The translations under genes were made by a program, and so were the position numbers. Under the pieces are notes generated by a model that searched no databases, was not told where the DNA came from, and was given only the letters and a program-made list of their open reading frames with translations. Shown here in pieces: positions 7,149 to 15,203 of a DNA stretch of 16,159 nt (positions are counted from its first letter, which is position 1; each line of letters starts with the position of its first letter). This DNA is from JAGLTN01 sp023135255 (GTDB taxonomy: Bacteria > Planctomycetota > Phycisphaerae > Sedimentisphaerales > Anaerobacaceae): NCBI GenBank assembly GCA_030639495.1, contig DAOWCP010000055.1, positions 1-16,159 on the forward strand. The letters run 5' to 3'.

Positions 7149-9065
7149 TTATTTATGGTCGATGTCTTCACCAAAACGAACAAGCCTGGCACTATTAAAT
7201 ACAACTATTATAGAACTGACAAAATGTAAAATAGCTGCGACCTCAGGCTTCAAATATTTTGCCATCGATATACCTATCACAATAAATGTTATACCAAACG
7301 CCAGGTTCTGGTTAATTACTCTACTGGTCTTTTTTGAAAGATTAACCAAAAACGGCAACCTCCTCAAATCGTTATTCATCAAAGCAATAGACGCCGAGTT
7401 AAGAGCAACATCACTACCGGCAGCACCCATCGCAATACCAAGATCACCAGCTGCTAAAGCAGGTGCATCATTGATACCATCACCAATAACGACAACCGTA
7501 TGACCGTCATCTTTCATCTGCTCTACTATCGCAAGCTTATCGTGCGGCAAACAGTGAGCTTTAAAATCGGTACAACCCAACTCAGCCGCTACTCGATTAG
7601 CAACCTGCTCCCTGTCGCCGGTAAGCATCGTAATTCTCTTGATACCGTAGCTAAGAAGCTCATCAACTGCCTGCTTTGCCTCCGGACGGGTCTTATCCTG
7701 CATACCTATCCAACCTATACATTTAGTATCTTTCGCCACGAACAAAGTGCTGAACCCCTGCTCTTCATGCAATTCGGGCCCAGCGATACCATTCATGTCG
7801 ATATCATTTTCCTGCAGGAATGTATCTCGCCCTACCATAACATTCGCCGAATCAACAACCGCTGTCACTCCCTTACCTGGCACTTCTTTAAACTCTTTGA
7901 TCTCCATAAACGACAGATTTGCCTGCTTGGAAACCTCCTGCAAAGCCCTCGCTGCCGGATGCTTACTCATTATCTCCGCCGAAGCAGCATAAGTAAGCAG
8001 CTGTGACGGTTCAATACCATCAGCCGGAGTCAGCTTAGTGACATACAATCTTCCGGTAGTCAAAGTACCGGTCTTATCGAAGACCATCGCAGTGATCCTG
8101 CCCGCGATCTCCAGGTCTGCAACATTTTTGATCAGCACTCCAAGCCTTGCCGATGCTGAAATTGCCGCTACCATCGCTGTCGGCGTAGCAAGTATCAATG
8201 CACACGGACAAGAAATAATAAGAACTGTTATCGCATCTGAAACATTTTTGGTAAAGAACCAGTAAATCGCCGCTACCATCAATATTGTCGGCGTATACCA
8301 TTTCACATACCGATCGATAATACGCATAATAGGTATCTTCGTGTTTTCAGCCTCCATAATAAGAGTCTGAACCTTACCAAGAGTCGTATCCTTACCGGCC
8401 TTGGTCACTTTAATATCCAGCACACCGGTCAAGTTCGTTGTACCCGCAAACCCCTGCATACCGGGAACCTTATCAACCGGCAAAGACTCACCGGTGATCG
8501 TCGCCTCATTGACCGAACTAAGTCCGCTGACGATCTCACCATCCGCAGGAATATTGTCACCAGGGCGAACCCGCACAATATCGCCAGGCTTCAAATCACT
8601 AACCTTTACCTCTTTTTCACTGCCGTCAGCCAAAAGAAGCTCTGCTTTTACAGGTGTCAATTTTATCAGAGACTCGATAGAAGCTCTCGCTCCCAAAGCT
8701 GTCCTTGTCTCCATCAATTCGCTTAAAAGCATAAAGAAAGCAATAATACCTGCTGGAACATATTTGCCCGTAGCAAACGCAGCAAATATCGCCAATGCCA
8801 CAAGCTCATCCATATGGGATTCTTTTTTAATAGAACTCTTTATCGCATGAATCACTATCGGAGTACCCAACAACAGTGCACTTACCATCGTAAGTATTTC
8901 AGCATTAAAGCTGGTCGGCCCATAGATCCACTTCGCCATACCGCTGCTTATCAGCAAAACACCGCCAAGCAATGTCCCCAACATGGCTATGCTCACACGC
9001 ATCTGCTTAGCGTGTGAATAATCAGCTGCCATATCATGTTTAAAATGTAAATGTTCGTGAGCCAT
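7149..9065 (-). CDS. Heavy-metal-translocating P1B-type ATPase without HMA domain
   Basis: An integral membrane pump that exports a transition-metal ion using ATP. In the 638-aa product the key elements are TGES (191-194, phosphatase loop), the metal-binding CPC of TM6 (286-288), DKTGTLT with phosphorylated Asp330, the P1B-specific His-Pro dipeptide (369-370), TGDRE (about 483-487) and GDGINDAPA (528-536). There is no N-terminal HMA CxxC domain. Instead the first 18 residues contain five histidines (MAHEHLHFKH...SHA), a possible soft metal-binding tail. TM8 reads ILHFVSSIIVVFNSARL (612-628), which fits neither the CopA MxxSS pattern nor the ZntA DxG pattern, so copper or zinc/cadmium specificity cannot be assigned. 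It starts 2 nt after the HflK-like stop codon and belongs to the same tight gene string. Confidence 0.93.
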   Translation of the reverse strand: MAHEHLHFKHDMAADYSHAKQMRVSIAMLGTLLGGVLLISSGMAKWIYGPTSFNAEILTMVSALLLGTPIVIHAIKSSIKKESHMDELVALAIFAAFATGKYVPAGIIAFFMLLSELMETRTALGARASIESLIKLTPVKAELLLADGSEKEVKVSDLKPGDIVRVRPGDNIPADGEIVSGLSSVNEATITGESLPVDKVPGMQGFAGTTNLTGVLDIKVTKAGKDTTLGKVQTLIMEAENTKIPIMRIIDRYVKWYTPTILMVAAIYWFFTKNVSDAITVLIISCPCALILATPTAMVAAISASARLGVLIKNVADLEIAGRITAMVFDKTGTLTTGRLYVTKLTPADGIEPSQLLTYAASAEIMSKHPAARALQEVSKQANLSFMEIKEFKEVPGKGVTAVVDSANVMVGRDTFLQENDIDMNGIAGPELHEEQGFSTLFVAKDTKCIGWIGMQDKTRPEAKQAVDELLSYGIKRITMLTGDREQVANRVAAELGCTDFKAHCLPHDKLAIVEQMKDDGHTVVVIGDGINDAPALAAGDLGIAMGAAGSDVALNSASIALMNNDLRRLPFLVNLSKKTSRVINQNLAFGITFIVIGISMAKYLKPEVAAILHFVSSIIVVFNSARLVRFGEDIDHK

Positions 9066-9067
9066 CT

Positions 9068-10360
9068 TTATTTTGTTTCCTCAGATTTCGACTTTTTAAT
9101 TTTAGGATCCCTGTTCAGCAACACCCGAACTTCCTTACTCTTGGCATTCGAGGTAGGCTGAATGATTATTTTTTCGTCAACATTCATAAAAACCTCCTCG
9201 ATAGCATCAAGATAAACTTTCTGCACAAAAAGCCTGGGACGCTTTTTATATTCAGGCAGAATATTATTAAGATATATCGCGTCAGCCTTTGCAGACTCTA
9301 CAACACGCCTCCTGTATGTTCTCGCCTGGCCAAGCCTTTCACGGCAACGTCCGACAACCCGGCTCCAGAGATATTCAAGCTGCTCTTCAGTTACCCTCTT
9401 TCTGCCCTCGACAGCCGCCAACAGTTCCTCAGCTACTGTACCCGCTGTCTGGTTAAGTGTATTTTTTGCATAAGTCTCTGCCTCGGTAATAGTTTTCTGT
9501 TTTGTCTGACTTGCGTTAATTGAATCCAGAAACGCCCCATCAACCTGTCTTGGCCATTTGATTGTGACAAGCTTCATGAACACAACTTTTACGCCGCTGT
9601 CGATCTGGTCAAGCTTTTGCTGAAGAAGCCTCTTAACATGATCCGTTATAGTTGCCTGGCTATTGATTGCCTGGTCTATTGTATAGTTAACCAGTGCGGT
9701 AACTGCCGAATCTTCAACAAGGCTCCGCAAAAGCAACGAAAAGCTATCCTCAATAACATCCGCATAAGTTTGACCTGGCATAAGATCATCCGTAACCGTA
9801 ACATTCTTAAAGAACCGCTCTGGATCATCTATTTTGTAAGTCACTTTCCATTTACTATGCACGATATTATAATCAGTCTGTGAAGATACTGAGCCAATTC
9901 GACTTTCACTTCGACTCAAACAATAACCGTCTCTTTCAGGCTCAAGTGATTTAGGTACTCTGATCTTACTCTTATCCGTTTGAAGCAATTCTTTTTTAGA
10001 CTGGTAGTACCACAAAGAATTAACCGCAAAATCGATTTTCTTTTTAACCGGTATCATAATTATTTCATCGATCGGATAAGGCCAAACCCAATGCAGACCA
10101 GGCCCTAAAACACGTTTCTCGCCTACACCACGAATCTTCCCGAATCTCAATACAATTGCCTCTTCATCGGGAGAAACTGTTCTCAATCCTGAAACAAAAA
10201 ACAGAATAACCAGAATGACCATAATGATCTTCAGGATGAAAAAACTTATCCTCAATGCTTCCGAAAGTGACTCACTCGCAGCATCAAGCTCACCAGAAAA
10301 CCGCTCCTTCTCAGGCTGATTCTGTAAATCTGTTTTATTTTCTATATTATTCTCTGACAT
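9068..10360 (-). CDS. HflK-like SPFH/band-7 membrane protein (second HflK-type)
   Basis: A membrane-anchored SPFH-domain protein. In E. coli the related HflK/HflC pair forms a large cage around the FtsH protease and modulates membrane-protein degradation. This 430-aa product has a polar N-terminus (1-36), one TM segment (about 38-58), and an SPFH domain beginning SPDEEAIVLRFGKI (63-76) with GPGLHWVWPYPID (86-98). A long charged helical region after it carries the HflK-like PRQVDGAFLDSINA motif. The C-terminal tail is Lys-rich. There is an extra segment within the SPFH domain (about residues 110-160, Ser/Arg-rich). It lies 24 nt after the HflC-like gene and 2 nt before the metal ATPase gene. 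It is distinct from the larger HflK-like fusion upstream. Confidence 0.85.
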   Translation of the reverse strand: MSENNIENKTDLQNQPEKERFSGELDAASESLSEALRISFFILKIIMVILVILFFVSGLRTVSPDEEAIVLRFGKIRGVGEKRVLGPGLHWVWPYPIDEIIMIPVKKKIDFAVNSLWYYQSKKELLQTDKSKIRVPKSLEPERDGYCLSRSESRIGSVSSQTDYNIVHSKWKVTYKIDDPERFFKNVTVTDDLMPGQTYADVIEDSFSLLLRSLVEDSAVTALVNYTIDQAINSQATITDHVKRLLQQKLDQIDSGVKVVFMKLVTIKWPRQVDGAFLDSINASQTKQKTITEAETYAKNTLNQTAGTVAEELLAAVEGRKRVTEEQLEYLWSRVVGRCRERLGQARTYRRRVVESAKADAIYLNNILPEYKKRPRLFVQKVYLDAIEEVFMNVDEKIIIQPTSNAKSKEVRVLLNRDPKIKKSKSEETK

Positions 10361-10384
10361 AGCATCAAATTCCGTTGAACAAAA

Positions 10385-11284
10385 TTACTTTACTGCTTGG
10401 GTTTCCGGCATCTTCTTTAAAAGCTCAAAAGGCTGTGAATCTGCACTTAAAACAATCGTAGACTTCTCAGACAGTATCTTTTTAAGTGCGTCTATATTCC
10501 GTAAAAACATCGCCAACTCCGGATCCGCATCGAGCATCTTATAGTACTTCGCTGCCTCTGCGTCGCCTTGGCCTCTTATCTGTTTAGCCCTGGCTTCTGT
10601 GGCGGCAAGCAATACCTTTTTCTTCGCATCTGCATCGCTTCTGATCTTGATTTTCTCTGCCTCACCCTCTGAAAGTGTGTTTTGTGTCCTCTGCTGTCGC
10701 TCAGCTTTCATACGCTCAAAAACATTTTCTGTAACATCTTTATTCACCATGAGCTGTTTTATACCTAAAGTCCTTATGCCGATACCGAACTGGTCTTTTA
10801 CCGCCGCCCGAAGGTCTTCAAGCATTTCCTGCTGAATCTCATCGAACTTTATCTGCTCAGGGTCACTGTTAACAAATTCAGAAAAATTATGCTGGCCGAT
10901 TATCTTATTCTGTGTATTGCTGATCTGGCTTAAAAGCTTATTCTCTGCTTCCTTAACCGAACCGACAGCATTAAAAAACTCCAAAGGCTCAGCAATATTC
11001 CATACCACATAAGTCTTAACAATAATGGGAACTGCTCCTTTAGTAGTTGTTTCTCCGAGATCAGCTTCAAAGACTCTCATACGAGAATCAAATTTATAGA
11101 TCCTTTCAATAGGCGCAGGCCATCTGAAATAAATCCCAGGCTCCTTGATCTCACTATCACTGTCAGCCTTACCAAGCTTCACTCGCAATGCTGTTTCAGT
11201 CTCCCTTACCTGGAAAGACGTGAAAGTAAAACCAAGCACAATAATTACAACAATAACTAAAATACTAACCGCTAAATGTTTCAT
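10385..11284 (-). CDS. hflC: HflC-like SPFH protein (protease modulator)
   Basis: Partner of HflK-type proteins in a membrane SPFH complex. The 299-aa product has one TM segment at 3-22, then SPFH sequence from about 24 (FQVRETETALRVKLGK) with GIYFRWPAPIERIY (50-63). A long helical arm carries the HflC-typical segment RMKAERQQRT...EGEAEKIKIR (191-215), then GQGDAEAAKYY (238-248). Length is close to the family norm (about 300-330 aa). I chose the ATG at 11284: GAGGAG lies 10 nt upstream and only 1 nt separates it from the previous stop. An in-frame ATG at 11317 would overlap the upstream gene by 32 nt and has no ribosome binding site. Gene context (HflK-like genes on both sides) supports the call. 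Confidence 0.9.
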   Translation of the reverse strand: MKHLAVSILVIVVIIVLGFTFTSFQVRETETALRVKLGKADSDSEIKEPGIYFRWPAPIERIYKFDSRMRVFEADLGETTTKGAVPIIVKTYVVWNIAEPLEFFNAVGSVKEAENKLLSQISNTQNKIIGQHNFSEFVNSDPEQIKFDEIQQEMLEDLRAAVKDQFGIGIRTLGIKQLMVNKDVTENVFERMKAERQQRTQNTLSEGEAEKIKIRSDADAKKKVLLAATEARAKQIRGQGDAEAAKYYKMLDADPELAMFLRNIDALKKILSEKSTIVLSADSQPFELLKKMPETQAVK

Positions 11285-11285
11285 T

Positions 11286-13349
11286 TTATTGGGTCTCCTC
11301 AAATCCACCGACATCATATAGATCAGTGGCTAATTTTTCCTGCATATCGACAATGAACACCTGCTGGTCTTCACTATCTGCAACAACAATATATTTTCTT
11401 ACATTATTCAACGCTTCTTCAAAGACACTGAGCCTTTGCCATTTCTTATAGATATCCCTGGATGCATTATAAGCTTTCAGTTGACCTGCAAATCTCTGCC
11501 CGGTCGCCTCTGCTATAGCTACTCTTTCAAAGGCATAACTTTGTGACTCTTTCAAAGTCGCAAATATTTCACCTTTAGCCTGCGCAAATCTCATATCGAT
11601 CTGCTTGCCAAGCTTTTCAACTTCTGACCTGTCTGCACCCGATGATTCCATACTCTGATATTGATCCGCCAGTTGGGAAAGCTCATCTGCCTCTTTTACC
11701 GAACCGACAAGATTGATCAAAATCGCAGTACGATCTTTCTCTGCCATCATTATTATAGCTTCTTTCAGCTGAACCGCACCGACCACTCTCTGGTAATCAG
11801 ATGCAACCTCAACTGGTGGATGTATCCCCTGCAAACCTACGAACAACACATCAATACCCAGGTTTTCATCATCACATGCTTTTTGAATTCTTTCAGTCAG
11901 AATATCTTTCGCCTTAGCCCTGCCTGCGCCAAGAAGACTCCGTGCCATTTCATTTTCATCATCAACTTCGATCGTCGCACTGGCGGCAAACTTTGCCAGC
12001 TCGCGATAGCAAATTGCCTCCAAAACTATCTTCGGGGCATTGTGGTTATACAGGTAAGCATAAATATCCTTAACTTTATATTGAATCGGAATATTAGCTT
12101 TTACCAGACTGACAGGAACAGCTGCCCCAACATCAGACGTAGCTGCCTGTTTGCTCGCTACAAGCAAACTGAATTCTTCTTCATAATGTTCTTTGCCCCA
12201 AAGCAACGCACCACGCACTTGTTGGCCAGTCTTGGGATCTATCCTGGGAATATATCCGATAGGCAACTCCATTATCTTTTTAACCGGATACTTATAAGCA
12301 ACATCTATAGGCCAAGGCCACTTAAACGTAACACCTGGTCCGACAATTCTTTTTTCGCCGTCAGCTTTCAAAGGATTCCCAAAACGCTCTACAACTGCCT
12401 GCTCATCCGGATTGATTATAACTATACAACTGAGCATATAAAGAGTTAAAGCCCCTATCAAAATCAAAGGAACAACTGCCTTGGAAAGCAGTTTATAAAA
12501 CCACGTCTGAGAAACTTTAAAACCAAACTGATAATCCAACGCGCCTGCTGCGGTATGAAAAACATTACCAGGCTCATTTATCACACCCAAAAGCCTGCTG
12601 TCAAAACTGCTTCTGGAATACTGATCTTTAATTCTCGGTCGGTAAATATCCATCACTATATTAAGTGCATTTTCCATACCAAGAATAATCAGCACGATTG
12701 GAATAACCCAGTTCATCACCATCACGGCATTTGAAATTTTAAATTGCAGCAGGGCAAAAGATATCGACAGGATAAAACACAAAATCGCGATACCTAAAAT
12801 AAAACTGCCGCCACCTCGCAATGGCTTCCATTTCTTCTCAGCAGACATCCCTGTTGCATATCGCGAGATAAGAAAAGATACAAAAGCAATCACAGTCATC
12901 GCCATAGCGCAACCAAGAGGCTGTTTTATCTCGACACCTTCAATCGCACCTCTGAGAGATCTGAGCAGGTATACACCAGCAAGAATCTGATATACTGCGA
13001 TCAAGCCTGAGAAAATAGGCAAAAACCATTTCTCAAATATTTGTAATCTTTTCTGAGCAACTGCAAATAAAGTAGACTGCTCCGTCTTGGCCTGAAAGAT
13101 TGTCGAGCTGTCATCGGTCTTAGTCAGCTGGTCCATATCGAGCTTTTCCTGCTCAGCAAGAGAACGCTGATGGAACTGGATTATCAGTATCAGCCAGACA
13201 AAGCTCGAAGAAAGAAGCAACCAGCTGAGCGAATAGATCGCAAAGGAACCGCTCCATTTCGAGACAAAATAAGCACCAACCGAAAATATCACACTCAACA
13301 CAAACGCCAGCAAACTAAGCCATTCAGCCCGTTTAGATGATATCGTCAT
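11286..13349 (-). CDS. Polytopic membrane domain fused to HflK-like SPFH domain
   Basis: First gene of the cluster, 687 aa. The N-terminal ~290 residues are a multi-spanning membrane region with likely TM segments at 11-30, 38-58, 110-130, 145-163, 183-203 and 208-226. A seventh (291-312) leads into an SPFH domain starting with IINPDEQAVVERFGNPLK (311-328) and VGPGVTFKWPWPID (336-349). IHPPVEVASDYQRVVGA (509-525) corresponds to the HflK PPEEV segment, so the SPFH half is HflK-like. It is followed by a long helical region and a C-terminus ending near YIVVADSEDQQVFIVDM. Ordinary HflK is about 400 aa with one TM, so this is a substantial N-terminal extension. AGGA lies 9 nt before the ATG. The role of the membrane domain is unknown; it may widen an HflKC-type platform. 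Confidence 0.85.
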   Translation of the reverse strand: MTISSKRAEWLSLLAFVLSVIFSVGAYFVSKWSGSFAIYSLSWLLLSSSFVWLILIIQFHQRSLAEQEKLDMDQLTKTDDSSTIFQAKTEQSTLFAVAQKRLQIFEKWFLPIFSGLIAVYQILAGVYLLRSLRGAIEGVEIKQPLGCAMAMTVIAFVSFLISRYATGMSAEKKWKPLRGGGSFILGIAILCFILSISFALLQFKISNAVMVMNWVIPIVLIILGMENALNIVMDIYRPRIKDQYSRSSFDSRLLGVINEPGNVFHTAAGALDYQFGFKVSQTWFYKLLSKAVVPLILIGALTLYMLSCIVIINPDEQAVVERFGNPLKADGEKRIVGPGVTFKWPWPIDVAYKYPVKKIMELPIGYIPRIDPKTGQQVRGALLWGKEHYEEEFSLLVASKQAATSDVGAAVPVSLVKANIPIQYKVKDIYAYLYNHNAPKIVLEAICYRELAKFAASATIEVDDENEMARSLLGAGRAKAKDILTERIQKACDDENLGIDVLFVGLQGIHPPVEVASDYQRVVGAVQLKEAIIMMAEKDRTAILINLVGSVKEADELSQLADQYQSMESSGADRSEVEKLGKQIDMRFAQAKGEIFATLKESQSYAFERVAIAEATGQRFAGQLKAYNASRDIYKKWQRLSVFEEALNNVRKYIVVADSEDQQVFIVDMQEKLATDLYDVGGFEETQ

Positions 13350-13373
13350 TTTTTAAATTCCTGAATTTTATTA

Positions 13374-13476
13374 TATACTGATCTCAATTGAATTTTACCG
13401 TTTATCCGCGGGTAAATAACTTAAAAATAACAAGTTACGGATTTATTCGCGAACATTTACTACCCTTAAAGGCATA
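13374..13476 (-). repeat. Dispersed palindromic intergenic repeat, copy C
   Basis: Near-identical to copy A (336-438): seven substitutions in about 103 bp, all transitions. The large inverted repeat is kept (arms 13405-13417 and 13441-13453, with one mismatch and two G-T pairs). The two perfect 14-bp palindromes of copy A are each degraded here. On the minus strand it ends 24 nt before the start codon of the SPFH fusion gene, the same placement as in copies A and B. A minus-strand TATAAT occupies 13370-13375 at its gene-proximal edge, with no convincing -35 at normal spacing. Confidence 0.8.
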
Positions 13477-13522
13477 TGAACAAATTATCCAATAATACTG
13501 TATTTATTCAATGTGTAATTTC

Positions 13523-13551
13523 TTTACAATTTCAAAGCTTTGTACTATAAC
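13523..13551 (+). promoter_or_regulatory. Candidate sigma-70-type promoter for the orphan permease gene
   Basis: TTTACA (13523-13528) and TATAAC (13546-13551) are each 5/6 matches to the -35 and -10 consensus and are separated by exactly 17 bp. Transcription would start near 13558, giving a leader of about 60 nt to the ATG at 13621. The site lies just outside repeat copy C. In AT-rich DNA such matches can arise by chance. Confidence 0.45.
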
Positions 13552-13620
13552 AATATTTGATTTTATCGTATAGATATAACTGTTAATTTTTTTAGTAATT
13601 TTATAAGAGTAACCACTTTA

Positions 13621-14598
13621 ATGAGAAGATTATTTACAATAGCACTAAATACTTTCACTGAAACCATAAGGCAACCAATATACGCCATAATTATCGGCTC
13701 GGCGCTAATCCTTTTACTATTAAGCCCCTATCTCACAATGTATACTATGAGCGATGACAGTAAACTACTGCGAGAGATAGGCTTATCTACGCTTTTTTTA
13801 ACAAGTTTGTTCATCGCTGTTTTCTCAGCTTCAGGAGCCATTGCTGAAGAGATTGAAAACAAAACTATTATTACAGTTCTAAGCAAACCTGTAAACAGAC
13901 CAACATTCGTAATTGCAAAATTTCTCGGCGTTACCGCTGCGGTGGCGCTCGCACACTATATATGCACAATTGGTCTGTTAATTACCATTCGTGACGGCGT
14001 CATGGAAACCGCTTCAGACTCCCACGATTGGGTAGCTTTAAGCTGCGGAATCGCAATTATTGTTACCGCCTTGATATTAAGCACTTTTTTCAATTTCAGC
14101 TACGACTGGAAATTTTCATCCTGTATGATAGTGTTGTCTGGTATTTTAGGCACTTTAGGTATTGTTTTCCTTGCCTTTATGGATGAAAACTGGAAGTTCA
14201 ATCCCGCTGAAAACGGCATAAACAGATTTGATATCTTAGGTTCGTTATTGTTGTTCCTCGCTGCTTTGATTATCGTCGCATTGGCAATAGCATTTTCAAC
14301 ACGCTTCAACATAGCCGTCACTCTTGCTCTGTGCATCGGCATATTCTTATTAGGACTGATCAGCGACCACGTCTTCGGAAAACTCGCTGAAACGGATATC
14401 TGGATTCAATCAATATTCGCTCAAGGCTTCAGATTCGCAATACCAAACCTTCAGGTATTCTGGATAAGCGATGCAATTTACGAAGAAAGCGTGATCCCTC
14501 TCAAATATATCGGCATAAGTGCTTTCTACGCACTAAGTTACACCACAGGAATACTCCTATTCGCTATCGCACTATTCCAAAAACGCCAGGTAGGATAA
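13621..14598 (+). CDS. ABC-2 family transporter permease, without adjacent ATPase
   Basis: A polytopic inner-membrane protein of 325 aa with likely TM segments at 20-41, 55-75, 102-122, 137-157, 168-187, 207-227, 230-249 and 298-319. The motif EIENKTIITVLSKPVNRP (about 77-94), followed by AKFLG, matches the ABC-2 coupling segment and parallels DIKNK...TKPIKR...GKLVG in the minus-strand permease. No ATP-binding subunit is encoded next to it. It may use the ATPase at 5896-7119, one encoded elsewhere, or one lost from this locus. It is divergent from the SPFH cluster (271 nt apart) and convergent with the acetyltransferase (11 nt between stop codons). No strong Shine-Dalgarno precedes the ATG. 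The substrate is unknown. Confidence 0.82.
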   Translation: MRRLFTIALNTFTETIRQPIYAIIIGSALILLLLSPYLTMYTMSDDSKLLREIGLSTLFLTSLFIAVFSASGAIAEEIENKTIITVLSKPVNRPTFVIAKFLGVTAAVALAHYICTIGLLITIRDGVMETASDSHDWVALSCGIAIIVTALILSTFFNFSYDWKFSSCMIVLSGILGTLGIVFLAFMDENWKFNPAENGINRFDILGSLLLFLAALIIVALAIAFSTRFNIAVTLALCIGIFLLGLISDHVFGKLAETDIWIQSIFAQGFRFAIPNLQVFWISDAIYEESVIPLKYIGISAFYALSYTTGILLFAIALFQKRQVG

Positions 14599-14609
14599 GC
14601 AAAAAAAAA

Positions 14610-15062
14610 TCAGATCACCTTCAACATCGCGATTTCATCGCAGTGGTCCTGCTTAGGGCATTTTGCGCAGTCGCTCCATACTTTCATAGGCAATTGGGCC
14701 TTATCTACGACCTCAAAACCCATTTTCTCGAAAAATTCAGGCTCAAGAGTAAGCGCAAAAACTCTCGGCAAACCGAGTTCTTTCGCCTGTAAAATCATAT
14801 AACTAACCAGATCTTTGCCGATCCCCCTGCCTTTTTGCCCTTCTGCAATCGCCAAAGACTGGATCTCCCCCAAATCTGACCATATTATCTGCAATGCTCC
14901 ACAGCCGACAATTTGCCCATTTTCCTCTGCTACATTAAAAATTTGCAGATTTTCATAAATATAAGAAACTGACCGAAACAGCATCCGGTCAAATTCCGCA
15001 TAATGATTGATAAGCTCATGAATAGCTTGAGCATCTGTAACTTTTGCTTTTCTTATTTCCAT
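14610..15062 (-). CDS. GNAT N-acetyltransferase, short ArgA-like (N-acetylglutamate synthase type)
   Basis: A 150-aa GNAT-fold acetyltransferase using acetyl-CoA. The start IRKAKVTDAQAIHELI and the CoA-binding motif QKGRGIGKDLV (76-86) are typical. FALTLEPEFFEKMGFEVVDK (102-121) and the C-terminal Cys-containing tail (C132, C135, C141, within WSDCAKCPKQDHCDE) resemble the stand-alone ArgA-like proteins that can acetylate glutamate at the first step of arginine synthesis. E. coli ArgA is much longer because of an added amino-acid-kinase domain that is absent here. No arginine genes are in the window, so glutamate as substrate is an inference from resemblance. It is convergent with the permease at 13621-14598 and divergent from the FabZ-like gene. 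Confidence 0.75.
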   Translation of the reverse strand: MEIRKAKVTDAQAIHELINHYAEFDRMLFRSVSYIYENLQIFNVAEENGQIVGCGALQIIWSDLGEIQSLAIAEGQKGRGIGKDLVSYMILQAKELGLPRVFALTLEPEFFEKMGFEVVDKAQLPMKVWSDCAKCPKQDHCDEIAMLKVI

Positions 15063-15203
15063 ACGATAAATTTAGTGGATAAAAACTGCTCTGGCAACAA
15101 TAATATTGCCGACATCTACGTTTTGCTGTGTAAAATAATGTTTTTTACGCTGCTTTTGCAAAAAACCTAAAAAAGGCTGGAAAAACAGCTTAATATCATT
15201 ACA
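15063..15203. other. Divergent intergenic region (acetyltransferase / FabZ-like gene)
   Basis: These 141 bp should hold the promoters of both flanking genes, but I see no convincing -35/-10 pair. A TTGCCG at 15106-15111 and TAAAAT at 15131-15136 are 19 bp apart, longer than usual. Small A/T-rich inverted repeats, such as GCTG/CAGC around 15177-15190, are too weak to call. Confidence 0.4.

Noticed and set aside
11661..12449. 262-codon open frame on the plus strand
   Set aside because: It lies wholly antisense to the SPFH fusion gene, has no recognisable domain, is rich in Asn/Ile/Cys/Arg in a way typical of reverse-strand reading, and the minus frame shows clear SPFH motifs.
12615..12624. TACTGATCT resembling the repeat's gene-proximal end
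   Set aside because: It is inside the SPFH fusion coding region and the match stops after nine bases, so chance is sufficient.
13370..13375. Minus-strand TATAAT before the SPFH fusion gene as a complete promoter
   Set aside because: No acceptable -35 hexamer at 16-18 bp (the position reads GTAAAA) and the implied leader would be only about 13 nt; noted with repeat copy C instead.
14599..14609. A-rich run between convergent genes as a bidirectional terminator
   Set aside because: There is an A tract but no GC-rich hairpin next to it.
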